From positions 1 through 37,639 of the forward strand of contig NZ_JACJQY010000051.1 in NCBI RefSeq assembly GCF_014696925.1: DNA of 37,639 nt, given 5' to 3'. A model generated the notes under the pieces. The model had not been told where the DNA came from. It worked only from the letters and a program-made list of their open reading frames with translations, and ran no database searches. Shown here one piece after another: positions 26,001 through 33,757 of the stretch. Within the stretch, counting starts at the first letter, position 1, and each line of letters begins with the position of its first letter. The stretch comes from Phormidium tenue FACHB-1050. GTDB lineage: Bacteria; Cyanobacteriota; Cyanobacteriia; Pseudanabaenales; Pseudanabaenaceae. Made by a program: the position numbers and the translations under genes.

Positions 26001-26236
26001 CCTCAACCTCATCAATCCAGACTAACGCTTCTTCAGCATTATCCACAGCACAACCACCTGCGATCGCTAATCATGCTAATCAAAATTCAAATGCTTTTAT
26101 GAAAACTCAAAATAATCCTGAAATGAGGGAAACAAACGAAATTAACATTGATTTACTAGTAGCAAAAGTAGAACGAAAAATAATCCAACGTCTTATTGTT
26201 GAAGGTGAAAGAAGAGGGAAAAGAAAATGGCTCTAG
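23084..26236 (+). CDS. Long repetitive, apparently disordered eCIS-cluster protein
   Basis: I do not recognise the bulk of this 1050-residue protein. The first ~55 residues (MNFDPRLVQRLTRPLKRPGV, then LERFQALENRLPLLDQQLNR) are basic and helical. The last ~30 (NIDLLVAKVERKIIQRLIVE) form an amphipathic helix. Between them lie some 950 residues rich in S/T/P/Q/I/V with no cysteine core and no obvious fold. Two long internal repeats (23441-24120 and 24488-25108) plus a partial third (24151-24290) make up about half of it. In-frame codons reach back to a TTG at 23054, but the ATG at 23084 begins the better N-terminus. It overlaps the LysM gene by 10 nt. Possible roles are a length ruler, a tether or an assembly scaffold. 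Confidence 0.75.
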   Translation: MNFDPRLVQRLTRPLKRPGVTNHRMSEGLLERFQALENRLPLLDQQLNRWSTIVELDAEQVPIVYAQSSELDNQAVDDLQGAFVGAKQEMRSPISNSVKISKTLTNQDSQQDLKQDSQPHHPNTAQQTSEISISEDLTTDVIVKVIANEVDSPSDVMPIVQQEIPSIPIASSEPVVLAKEDLSINARSVDPVSESISFIPAIASSEQKLSFVQLPQNLDSTLLDRGLPISSEPSLPKTSILRTDTPTAAIQTEQSLTQIPNLPQTAIVPISNPPSALPSEPLSFASNISSETSGHQLSSLQAKQINPVSTEQTEITLLSTFQPESSQPLIIQPVSEGVIQARYDNADPSNIHVSNDSTDVIVKAIATEFDSLSEVMPVVQQEISSNPIASIEASVTPIKAITQDIAPIMIGAVDMPIIQAQRESGTKVSKESEKQLTTAKSKQTKNKRRSPAPNTVKNTEIAISQTSTHHPNTEKQTSESSILGDLITDVTVKPIATEVDLLSDVMPIVQQEISSSPIASVEASVTPVSAIASSEQKLSFVQLPQNLDPTLLDRGLPIPSEPSLPRLSILRTDTPTEAIQTEQTLTQIPNLPQTAIVPISNPPSALPSEPLSFASNISSETSEHQLSSLQAKQINPVNTKHLQTTVLSDAQPELSQPLVIQPVSEGVIQARYDNAAPNMINVQPLISTVTDAPTYPLALDAIAPLENLLNLDPNLPDNPIARASWSDSSPEVAEISWASSANPHNPMPIVYADPITSLPSSTVTSIEVSALESPLLIKASKIDVPTSQTSPESLVQRITQESNSFEQKDLEPSTVRPNFTTQNIVSTTGDNDLQTFAQTVYSSQDDLVLTPLNPTTVNENKIVTTSINPKTIKVNNSTPVTDLKKQLTSSSLVTQIVREKVSPSNSLSLIQPPIFPTVQAILETSEQTFEPLLLSRHNSTNSASETMGSHPNQSYPTNSKVITRSDSTITSPTSTSSIQTNASSALSTAQPPAIANHANQNSNAFMKTQNNPEMRETNEINIDLLVAKVERKIIQRLIVEGERRGKRKWL
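23441..25108 (+). repeat. Large internal direct duplication in the repetitive gene
   Basis: Copy 1 (23441-24120) and copy 2 (24488-25108) both run from an HHPNT codon block, through DVMPIVQQEI, SSEQKLSFVQLPQN and LLDRGLP, to IQPVSEGVIQARYDNA. They stay highly similar at the DNA level over hundreds of bases. A shortened third copy (24151-24290: STDVIVKAIATEFDSLSEVM then PVVQQEI) lies between them. High nucleotide identity suggests a recent duplication or recent conversion. All units preserve the reading frame. Confidence 0.9.
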
Positions 26237-26874
26237 AGAAATTAAAAATTAAGGCTGAGAAGGATCAAGAAGGCGATTTTGCTGAGGAAATCGAAGTACT
26301 GTTTAATCCTAACCAACTCCAAATTGACAAAACGGGTTGGCGATTGGATAGTGGTTACCCTACAGCGGCAAATGAGCTAGCGACTTTAACAATTAATCTA
26401 TTTTTTGACACAACTCTAAGCGGATCTCCACCAGAGAATGTCCAAAAATATACGAAGAAAATCTTTAATTTAACCCATCCTAAAATTGGCACAGATACAA
26501 AACGTCCGCCTCGTTGCAAGTTGAGTTGGGGGAAAATTGGCGGCAATGACAGCGTCCTATTGCCCGATGGATTTTTGGAAAGAGTCAGTAAAACCTTAAC
26601 TCATTTTCTAGAAGATGGAACGCCAGTTCGAGCCACCTTAAACTGTACTTTTCGAGAGTGGGCAGATTTAGAAAAACGGAGAAAGGAAGCCAATCTAATT
26701 GATGATCCAGTACGCATTGTCCGCCGAGGTGAAACCTTAAGCAGTATTGCCAATGAAGAATATGGTGATCCAGCATTATGGCGAATTATCGCCAATGAAA
26801 ATAATCTAATAAATCCCCGAGCCTTAACAGCAGGATTGGTCTTGACTATTCCGCCATTGAGGATCTCATATTAA
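26227..26874 (+). CDS. LysM-containing baseplate/tube adaptor (Afp7/Pvc7-like)
   Basis: A 215-residue protein with an N-terminal contractile-injection-system tube-type domain (about 1-150: EIEVLFNPNQLQIDKTGW, ATLTINLFFDTTL, then RATLNCTFREW) and a C-terminal LysM domain (about 163-211: IVRRGETLSSIANEEYGDPA, LTAGLVLTIPP). In Afp/PVC particles and T4-like phages (gp53/gp54 region) such proteins link the spike hub and tube to the baseplate. The LysM is taken to act structurally and not to bind peptidoglycan for lysis. It overlaps the repetitive gene by 10 nt, and a good AGAGGGAAA-type ribosome site lies before the ATG. A 53-nt gap precedes the hub gene. Confidence 0.9.
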   Translation: MALEKLKIKAEKDQEGDFAEEIEVLFNPNQLQIDKTGWRLDSGYPTAANELATLTINLFFDTTLSGSPPENVQKYTKKIFNLTHPKIGTDTKRPPRCKLSWGKIGGNDSVLLPDGFLERVSKTLTHFLEDGTPVRATLNCTFREWADLEKRRKEANLIDDPVRIVRRGETLSSIANEEYGDPALWRIIANENNLINPRALTAGLVLTIPPLRISY

Positions 26875-26927
26875 AAAGTTTATCTATACAAAACTAATAT
26901 TAATCAATAAATCAATAATAGTAATAA

Positions 26928-27995
26928 ATGTCTGAATATTCTGGTGTTAAAACGCTCTCTCCTAATGTCGAAGTCCTAATTCAAGGACAAAAATTATCGA
27001 CGAAAGCTGATGCTGATCTTTTAGAGTTAACAGTATTTGAAGATATTGATGCTCCGAGCATGTTCACTTTGGAATTTCTGAGTTGGGATCTAGCAAAAAG
27101 TAAGTTTACATGGATTGACGATAGTTTATTTGATATTGGGAATGAAGTCGAAATAAAAATGGGTTATCAAAATACGCTTAAAACTATTATTTTTGGTGAA
27201 ATTACAGGATTAGAGCCAGAATTTAGTCAGGGAGCTACGCCTAGACTAGTAGTTAGAGGACATGATCTAAGACATCGACTTTTAAGAGGCTCGAAAACCA
27301 AATCATTTACCAAAATGAAAGATAGTGACATTTTTAGTGATATTGCCAGAGCGCGAAATTTAACGCCAAAAGTTAAAGATAGTGAAGTTAAACATGATTA
27401 TGTTTTGCAACATAATCAGACGGATTGGGATTTCTTAAAAAGTCGGGCTGAACGAATTGGTTATGAAATAGTTATTGAGAAAAAAAATATTTCTTTCCAA
27501 CCTCCTCAGATTGATAGTCAAAAAGTATTAACCCTAAAATTCAAAGAAGGATTAAGCGAGTTTTTCCCTCGTTTAAGTACGATGAATCAAGTTGAAAAAG
27601 TTGAGGTAAGGGGATGGTTACCAGATGATAAGAAGGAATCCTTAGGGAAAGCCGCAGCAGGGAAAGAGGGTAGTAAGATGTCAGGTAAAAAAACTGGCCC
27701 GCAGGTAGTCGATAGTTTTGGCTCTTCGATCGCTACGATTGTGCATCAACCAATAAGAACCAAAGCAGAAGCAGATCAAATTGCTCTGGGACAGTTCAAA
27801 GATATGGCGCTTGCCTATATTACAGCCGAAGGAAGTTGTGCAGGAAATCCCACCGTACAAATTGCCAAAGTAATCGATATTCAAGAAGTAGGAAAACGCT
27901 TTAGTGGACTCTACTATGTGACTTCAACTGAACATCACTATAGTCACAAATCTGGCTATCAAACATCATTTACCGCAAGGAGAACCGCATCATGA
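26928..27995 (+). CDS. Phage late-control D / VgrG N-terminal-like hub protein
   Basis: A 355-residue protein of the gpD/VgrG hub family (gp27-like domains). Recognisable elements are NVEVLIQGQKLSTKADADLL, TVFEDIDAPSMFTLEFLSWD, EVEIKMGYQNTLKTIIFGEI, and LVVRGHDLRHRLLRG. These are followed by the LQHNQTDWDFLKSRAERIGY motif found in all members. It forms the trimeric hub on which the tube starts. In Afp8 and VgrG the hub and the spike are usually one chain. Here the spike portion is a separate gene overlapping this one by 4 nt (ATGA), so the two are translated together. Confidence 0.93.
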   Translation: MSEYSGVKTLSPNVEVLIQGQKLSTKADADLLELTVFEDIDAPSMFTLEFLSWDLAKSKFTWIDDSLFDIGNEVEIKMGYQNTLKTIIFGEITGLEPEFSQGATPRLVVRGHDLRHRLLRGSKTKSFTKMKDSDIFSDIARARNLTPKVKDSEVKHDYVLQHNQTDWDFLKSRAERIGYEIVIEKKNISFQPPQIDSQKVLTLKFKEGLSEFFPRLSTMNQVEKVEVRGWLPDDKKESLGKAAAGKEGSKMSGKKTGPQVVDSFGSSIATIVHQPIRTKAEADQIALGQFKDMALAYITAEGSCAGNPTVQIAKVIDIQEVGKRFSGLYYVTSTEHHYSHKSGYQTSFTARRTAS

Positions 27996-28699
27996 TGGGA
28001 TTGGATTTATTAATTCCTGACGATCGCACGGCACGATTTTATGGTGTCACGATCGCTGTAGTTACAAATATTAAGGATGACGATGGTCTAGGTCGTGTAA
28101 AAGTTAAATTCCCTTGGTTAACTGATGATGATGAAAGTCCTTGGGCGCGAGTGATGACTCCGATGGCAGGGGATGATCGCGGCTTTTATTTTTTACCCGA
28201 AGTAGATGATGAAGTGCTAGTTGCCTTTGAACATGGGGATATGTCATTTCCTTACATTTTAGGAAGTTTATGGAATGGTAAGGATAAACCACCTGAAAAA
28301 AATGATGATGGCGAAAATAATAAACGGTTTATTAAATCTCGCAGTGGTCACATGATTGTTTTCGATGACACTGAGGATAAAGAAAAATTTATTATTCAGG
28401 ATAAAAGTGGCAAAAATAAAATTACGATTGATTGCGAAAATGACTCAATGCAAATTGAAGTTGAGAAGGATTTAATTATTAAGGCTAAGGGAAAAGTTTC
28501 GATTAAAAGTAGTGACGATGATATAGTAATAGAGTGTAAAAATTTGGAGCTTAAAACTGAACAGGATATCAAAATCAATGCTGGTTCTAATTGTAATATT
28601 CAAGCAAAAATGAAAGGAGAGTTTAGTTCAAAATCTGGGCTTGAATTGAACTGTTCGGCGGGGGTAAAGGTAAATAACGGGGCGTTGGAGGTGATGTAA
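27992..28699 (+). CDS. Phage baseplate assembly protein V / spike (gp5 C-terminal-like)
   Basis: A 235-residue spike protein. Residues about 13-95 form the OB-fold of the gpV/VgrG family (FYGVTIAVVTNIKDDDGLGR, VKFPWLTDDDESPWARVMTP, then DEVLVAFEHGDMSFPYILGS followed by LWNG). The remaining ~125 residues have the repetitive alternating charged/hydrophobic pattern of a triple-stranded beta-helix needle (RSGHMIVFDDTEDKEKFIIQ, MQIEVEKDLIIKAKGKVSIK). Three copies should make the piercing needle that carries the PAAR-like tip encoded downstream. No lysozyme or effector extension is attached. The stop TAA overlaps the next ATG by 1 nt. Confidence 0.95.
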   Translation: MMGLDLLIPDDRTARFYGVTIAVVTNIKDDDGLGRVKVKFPWLTDDDESPWARVMTPMAGDDRGFYFLPEVDDEVLVAFEHGDMSFPYILGSLWNGKDKPPEKNDDGENNKRFIKSRSGHMIVFDDTEDKEKFIIQDKSGKNKITIDCENDSMQIEVEKDLIIKAKGKVSIKSSDDDIVIECKNLELKTEQDIKINAGSNCNIQAKMKGEFSSKSGLELNCSAGVKVNNGALEVM

Positions 28700-29085
28700 T
28701 GGATATTGATTTTTTAGGAGTTGGTTGGTCACTACCGATCCAACTAGATCAAACACAGCAGATCCAGACTGCAAAGTATGAAGCAGCAGTGCGTCAATCA
28801 ATTTGGGCGATACTCAGTACTGCACGAGGAGAAAGGCTAATGCGTCCTGAGTTTGGTTGTCGAATTCATGATCATATTTTCGCGCCGAATACAGCAGGAA
28901 CGGTAGGGCAAATTATTAGTGATGTAAGGGCTGCATTAATTGAATGGGAACCCCGTATTGATATTTTAGATATTGATTTATTACCGCAATTTACCCACCC
29001 AAACTTATTACAAATTTCGATTAATTACCAAGTCCGAACGACAACCAACGAGTTTAACCTTGTTTATCCCTTTTATCTCCAGTAA
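28699..29085 (+). CDS. GPW/gp25 family baseplate wedge protein
   Basis: A 128-residue protein of the gp25 family (Afp9/Pvc9, TssE-like). The central motif IWAILSTARGERLMRPEFGC includes the conserved Arg-Gly-Glu-Arg and Pro-Glu-Phe-Gly segments that fold against the first sheath ring. DVRAALIEWEPRIDILDIDL follows and is also diagnostic. It templates sheath polymerisation at the baseplate. The start overlaps the spike stop (TAATG). Its TAA lies within the first unit of a 14-bp tandem repeat that fills the gap to the next gene. Confidence 0.95.
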   Translation: MDIDFLGVGWSLPIQLDQTQQIQTAKYEAAVRQSIWAILSTARGERLMRPEFGCRIHDHIFAPNTAGTVGQIISDVRAALIEWEPRIDILDIDLLPQFTHPNLLQISINYQVRTTTNEFNLVYPFYLQ

Positions 29086-29142
29086 ATCATCTCTAGTAAA
29101 TCATCTCTAGTAAATCATCTCTAGTAAATCATCTCTAGTAAA
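29081..29142 (+). repeat. 14-bp tandem repeat array in the gp25-baseplate gap
   Basis: Four head-to-tail copies of AGTAAATCATCTCT cover 29081-29136 with a fifth partial AGTAAA at 29137-29142, and TATCTCC just before looks like a degenerate earlier unit. The array contains the gp25 stop codon and fills nearly all of the intergenic space. No spacers are present, so it is not a CRISPR array. Copy number may vary between strains and would change the distance between the stop and the next start, and possibly translation of the large baseplate gene. Confidence 0.9.
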
Positions 29143-29146
29143 AGAT

Positions 29147-32100
29147 ATGTCCTTGGAACCGCCAAAGCTAGATCAGCGTAGTTATGAAGATATCGTTCAG
29201 CATAGTTTAAAGCTGGCGAAATCCTACACGGATTGGAGATCCCCAGAATCTCAATCTTCTCAATCTGCTGATGTGGGTTTGGCCCTGATACGAATTTTCG
29301 GTCATATGATGACTGTGGTGCAGGATCGCCTCAATCAGGTTCCTAATCGCAATCAGCTCGCGTTTATGAATCTGATTGGCACGGAGTTGATCCCACCTCA
29401 ACCATCACGGGTTCCAGTCACGTTTAACTTAGCGGCTGGCAGTCCAGTTGAAGCCTTAGTTCCGAAACAGACGAGAATTGCGGCTCCCCCTCCAGAGGGG
29501 AAAGATGAAGAAGTTGTGTTCGAGACAGAGCGGGAGTTACTGGTCACTAATACCCAACTTACTTCAATTTTTGTGATTGAGGATCGTGACTACTATAGCG
29601 ATCGTCATATTGCGACAGTTGTTGATGCTGTCCATGAGCCATTTCCTGTCTTTCATGGTGATACGACCGTAGAGCATTATCTTTATTTGCATGGAAAGGA
29701 GCTGTTTGACTTACCGAAGTTGGAGACAATCACCGTGACCTTTGAGACGGATTCTCCAGAGAGTGCCACACAGCTTGCTTTTCGGTTACGGGATTGGATG
29801 ACGTGGGATGGAAAATCTTGGCAACCCTTGACGGCTGTAGAATGTGAGTGTGGAAGTGGATCGAAGCGATCGCAGGTACTAGTGACTATCACGCAATTGC
29901 CGAAACTGAAAGAGGTTGAGGTAGATGGGGTTTCAGCAAAATGGTTACGAGTGAGTTTGAGTCCCCATCATCGGCAAAATTTACCTGAACTGTTGCCCAG
30001 CCTTGTGACCACCAATATTGATCAAACAGCTCTCCCCAAGGAATGCTTTTTTAATACGATTAGGCTAGATCTTAGTAAAGATTTCTATCCCTTTGGCACA
30101 ACGCCGCAGTATAACGACACATTTCTGATGGCGTTAGATCAGCGTCTAATTCAACCGAGCATGGCGATCGAAATACAGGCGCAATTAAGCCAAGTGCCTC
30201 GTTATACAGATGATTTAGAACTGCTTTGGGAAGTAGGCTGTGGACAGCAATGGCAGACCATTGAGAGTACCGAAGATGCCGAAAAATTTCGGTGGCTGTC
30301 GGATGCGGCTCCATTGCGGTTAGTCGAAGGAAGTGTGACAGGGACGTTTCAATTTCCTGCCACATTACCACCATTGCCAATGGGTGAGGAAAGCTATTGG
30401 CTAAGGGCGCGGATTGTGCAGGGAATATATGGGAGCCGAGGGCGTACCCGTCAATATGTGATGTATAACGATGTGACCATGCTTTCGACAGCGATCGCCA
30501 TTGGTCAAACTGAGATTGTGGTGGATAACATTGAGGCTTTGGCTGTTGAGGATACAATTCGTCTTCAGTCAGGAATGGAACCGACTCGCCAAGAGGAAGC
30601 CAAAATCGTCGCCATTCGTCCTGCCACATCCGTTGTCGTCCTAAATCGGGCCACACGTAACGCTTACACTGCGGGCAGTCGTATCCTCAGTAAGTTTGCT
30701 ATCACTGAGCAAACATCAGATATATTTGAGCCGCCAATTCTGCAATCGATTACTCTGACCTATCGCTGTTTTCTAGAACAAACAGCCAAGATCAAGTCTT
30801 ACAACGATTTTATTTTTGCAGATGGCGATGCCCTAGAGTTGTTTCTCCATCGTTCTGCTTTTGCTGGTGAAAGGGTCGTAGAGTTAAACGATGTAAGTGC
30901 GTTGGCAGTTGGGGAAATTGTCAAGTTTACGGGACAAACGGTCGAACTGGGGCAGATTGAACTGATTGATCGCGATCGCCAACAGGTGATTTTAGTTAAG
31001 CCCTTAGATTACGATCATCTCAATGCTACAAGGGTATTGCGATCGTTCCATCCGCTTACTCCCCAGATCCATCGAGATTCTTCTCTTTATCTAGGGTTTA
31101 ACCGTCCTTTCCCCAACCGAGCCAATACGCTTTATCTGCAAATCCAACCTCCGAACCCTGAAAGTGTTGCTCCAAAAGCAAATCAGACCGTTCAGCTTAG
31201 TAATACCCAGCGCTTAGTATGGGAATATCCCAGTCCCAAGGGGTGGCTACCCTTGACCGTAGCGGACGAGACTCAGGGATTTTTAGAAAAGGGGTTGATC
31301 CAGTTTGTCGGCCCCACCGATTGGATTACTTCACCCCATTTTGGGCAGCAATGCTATTGGTTACGGATACGCCAGCAGCCGTTAGATTGGCAATCTTTGC
31401 CTATAGTTTTGTTTTATCTATGGCGGTGGGCTATCTCCTATGAACTATATAATCTCTATAGCATGATGCGTTACTTTGCTCGTTGGGTGGCTCGCGCAGG
31501 GGATTTTCCTGTACCACCCCGTCTCTGTGCAGTACGAACAAATACGACTTGGGCAAATCAATCCATCACTCTGAATGGAGAAATACTAGGATCGAGTAAC
31601 CATGAGCCAAATCAGGTGCTAAATGTAAGTCAGTTTCCAATTTTGTGGGGTGAATCCTTAGTAGTTGAAGAGGGACGCTTGCCATCGGAGTCGGAACAAC
31701 GATATTTACGTCAGCACTTTGGCGATGAGGCGATCGCCACCCATTATGATGAAACAGGTCGCCTTGAAACTGTCTGGGTACGTTGGCAAGAAGTACCAGA
31801 TTTTCATAGCTCTGCTCCTAATGATCGCCATTATGTAATCGATAGGCAATTGGGGAAAATTCGGTTTGGGGATGGTCAAGCAGGAAAGATCCCACCCCGT
31901 GGACGCAATAATATTCGCCTAAATACTTATTGCATGGGTGGTGGAATCCGAGGCAATCGAGATGCTCAAACCATCACGGAACTGAAGACAACGATTCCCT
32001 ATATCGCCCAAGTGATCAATTGGGAAGCCTCCCAAGGGGGCAGTAACCAAGAATCCCTTGAGCGCTTGAAGGTGCGATCGCCACAACGTCTCCGTCATGG

Positions 32101-32767
32101 CGATCGATCAGTGACTGCCCAAGACTTCGCTGATCTCACCTATGAAGCCTCCGTTGACATTGCTCGTGTGCAGGTGATCACCCCTGACATGATGGCTCCC
32201 GACTTTAGTCCCCTCCTTGAAGAACTCTGGATTGATCCTCATCCTGACCCCAACCATCAGGCGATCGCTGGCAACGAGATCGATGTCTTCAAAGTTTTCA
32301 ACAATGAACTCAATGCTGGTTGGGTTCAAGTAATCATTGTCCCCCACAGCACCGACCGTCAACCAACGCCTAATCTTGCTCTCCTTAACCGTGTTTCCCA
32401 ATTCCTCAAGGCACGCTATGTTCCTACACTTAAACTCCGCGTTTCTGGACCTAAATGGCAGGAAATCCGTGTTAATACCGAGATTGTTCCCCAGAACGTC
32501 GCTAATGCTGGAACCGTTAAAGCTGATGTGCTGAAAGCTCTCCAAAGTTTTTTCCATCCCTTGACAGGGGGACAACAGGGGAGTGGTTGGCAATTTGGTC
32601 GTCGCCCCCACCATTCTGATGTCTATGCTGTCATCGAAGCTGTCTCTGGTGTGCGCTATGTCCATGCCCTCGAAATTCAGCCCGCCGATGCGATCGTCGA
32701 TCAGCAAACCTTGATCTATTCGGGAATCCACCAGATTGAGCTAAAACTACCTGAAATTAGTACCTAA
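29147..32767 (+). CDS. Putative baseplate assembly protein, gp6/BaseplateJ type (Afp11-like)
   Basis: A very large (1206-residue) baseplate wedge protein. The N-terminus (LDQRSYEDIVQHSLKLAKSY, then GLALIRIFGHMMTVVQDRLN) is the usual opening of the large eCIS baseplate proteins. The middle (about 400-900) has beta-rich inserts. The hallmark GDRSVTAQDFADLTYEASVD is near residue 980, followed by VSQFLKARYVPTLKLRVSG and GVRYVHALEI. It should form the iris or core bundle of the baseplate and carry extensions that could anchor or bind membrane. The ribosome site is weak, since the 14-bp tandem repeat lies directly upstream. It is the largest gene in the window. Confidence 0.93.
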   Translation: MSLEPPKLDQRSYEDIVQHSLKLAKSYTDWRSPESQSSQSADVGLALIRIFGHMMTVVQDRLNQVPNRNQLAFMNLIGTELIPPQPSRVPVTFNLAAGSPVEALVPKQTRIAAPPPEGKDEEVVFETERELLVTNTQLTSIFVIEDRDYYSDRHIATVVDAVHEPFPVFHGDTTVEHYLYLHGKELFDLPKLETITVTFETDSPESATQLAFRLRDWMTWDGKSWQPLTAVECECGSGSKRSQVLVTITQLPKLKEVEVDGVSAKWLRVSLSPHHRQNLPELLPSLVTTNIDQTALPKECFFNTIRLDLSKDFYPFGTTPQYNDTFLMALDQRLIQPSMAIEIQAQLSQVPRYTDDLELLWEVGCGQQWQTIESTEDAEKFRWLSDAAPLRLVEGSVTGTFQFPATLPPLPMGEESYWLRARIVQGIYGSRGRTRQYVMYNDVTMLSTAIAIGQTEIVVDNIEALAVEDTIRLQSGMEPTRQEEAKIVAIRPATSVVVLNRATRNAYTAGSRILSKFAITEQTSDIFEPPILQSITLTYRCFLEQTAKIKSYNDFIFADGDALELFLHRSAFAGERVVELNDVSALAVGEIVKFTGQTVELGQIELIDRDRQQVILVKPLDYDHLNATRVLRSFHPLTPQIHRDSSLYLGFNRPFPNRANTLYLQIQPPNPESVAPKANQTVQLSNTQRLVWEYPSPKGWLPLTVADETQGFLEKGLIQFVGPTDWITSPHFGQQCYWLRIRQQPLDWQSLPIVLFYLWRWAISYELYNLYSMMRYFARWVARAGDFPVPPRLCAVRTNTTWANQSITLNGEILGSSNHEPNQVLNVSQFPILWGESLVVEEGRLPSESEQRYLRQHFGDEAIATHYDETGRLETVWVRWQEVPDFHSSAPNDRHYVIDRQLGKIRFGDGQAGKIPPRGRNNIRLNTYCMGGGIRGNRDAQTITELKTTIPYIAQVINWEASQGGSNQESLERLKVRSPQRLRHGDRSVTAQDFADLTYEASVDIARVQVITPDMMAPDFSPLLEELWIDPHPDPNHQAIAGNEIDVFKVFNNELNAGWVQVIIVPHSTDRQPTPNLALLNRVSQFLKARYVPTLKLRVSGPKWQEIRVNTEIVPQNVANAGTVKADVLKALQSFFHPLTGGQQGSGWQFGRRPHHSDVYAVIEAVSGVRYVHALEIQPADAIVDQQTLIYSGIHQIELKLPEIST

Positions 32768-32770
32768 GCT

Positions 32771-33757
32771 ATGCCTATCCCTCTTTCTAATCTAGACGAT
32801 CGCACCTACGCTGACCTTGTGGAAGAGGCGATCGGGCGCATTCCCATCGAAGCTCCCGAATGGACTGATTACAATCCTGCCGATACGGGGATTGTGCTCA
32901 TTGAACTATTGGCTTGGTTGACCGAAATGGTTCTATACCGCCTCAACCAAATTCCTAATTCCAACCAAGCCATCTTTCTTTCCCTGCTCAAGGGTAAACC
33001 TTGGACAATTCCCAGTGGACTCTCCACTGCCGCTCAAGCTAACTTGCTCCAGAGTGAAATTCAAACGACCCTTGCCCAACTGCGCCAACCTTACCGCGCC
33101 GTCACTTCCGCCGATTTTACGCAACTGATTCTCCACGATTGGCTACAAACTAAAACTGCTCCACGGGAATTTGGGGCAAATGCTGAAATTGCCCGTGTCC
33201 ATTGCCTTCCTGAACGAGATTTAGACAATGCCGACATCGATCAGGTTGTCGAAGCTCACATCAGCCTCGTAGTGATGCCCCGTCATTTCCAAGAGGATAC
33301 GACCCTGTTGCGGCACACCCTCAAGCGGTTCCTCAACCAACGTCGCTTGATCACCACGCACCTGCATATCGTTGAACCCCATTACGTTAATGTCACATTG
33401 TCCGCCACGCTCTATCTAGAAGACAGCGCCAACTTCAGGATTGTGCAAGATCAAGCAAAAGAACGTATTCAACATTTTTTTGCTCGCCTCGATTCCCATG
33501 AATTTTGGGATGGACAAGGCTACCCCTTCGGCAATGACATCTACCTTTCAGAACTCTATCAACTCCTCGATGGGCTGGCGGGAGTTGACTATGTGGAAGC
33601 CATAGAATTGACTGGTGTTGAAGGCGATCGCCAAAAATACAACGAGCAAAATCAACTAATTGGGCTGTCAATTCGCGAGCACGAATTAGTGCAGATCCAG
33701 ATTGGCTCAATTCAAACTTTGCAACGGTTCGGAACAACATGGAAACCAAATATCTAA
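32771..33757 (+). CDS. Second, shorter baseplate-J-like protein
   Basis: A 328-residue paralogue of the gene before it, starting 3 nt after its stop. The N-terminal helix (LDDRTYADLVEEAIGRIPIE, GIVLIELLAWLTEMVLYRLN) and the J-domain signature (PYRAVTSADFTQLILHDW, near residue 107) match. The C-terminus has the RHTLKRFLNQRRLITTHLHI and GVDYVEAIELTG elements. The long central inserts of the first protein are missing. Pairs of a long and a short gp6-like protein are seen in several eCIS loci, and the two may form a heterodimeric wedge with the tail-protein-I product. The stop lies 19 nt inside the next gene. Confidence 0.88.
   Translation: MPIPLSNLDDRTYADLVEEAIGRIPIEAPEWTDYNPADTGIVLIELLAWLTEMVLYRLNQIPNSNQAIFLSLLKGKPWTIPSGLSTAAQANLLQSEIQTTLAQLRQPYRAVTSADFTQLILHDWLQTKTAPREFGANAEIARVHCLPERDLDNADIDQVVEAHISLVVMPRHFQEDTTLLRHTLKRFLNQRRLITTHLHIVEPHYVNVTLSATLYLEDSANFRIVQDQAKERIQHFFARLDSHEFWDGQGYPFGNDIYLSELYQLLDGLAGVDYVEAIELTGVEGDRQKYNEQNQLIGLSIREHELVQIQIGSIQTLQRFGTTWKPNI

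Noticed and set aside
29081-29142. Possible CRISPR-like array
   Set aside because: The units are directly abutting 14-mers with no spacers, and no cas gene is nearby.
30072-32731. Minus-strand frames of about 194 and 207 codons inside the large baseplate gene
   Set aside because: The plus-strand gene has clear family motifs across both regions. The reverse frames match no family and have no start signals.
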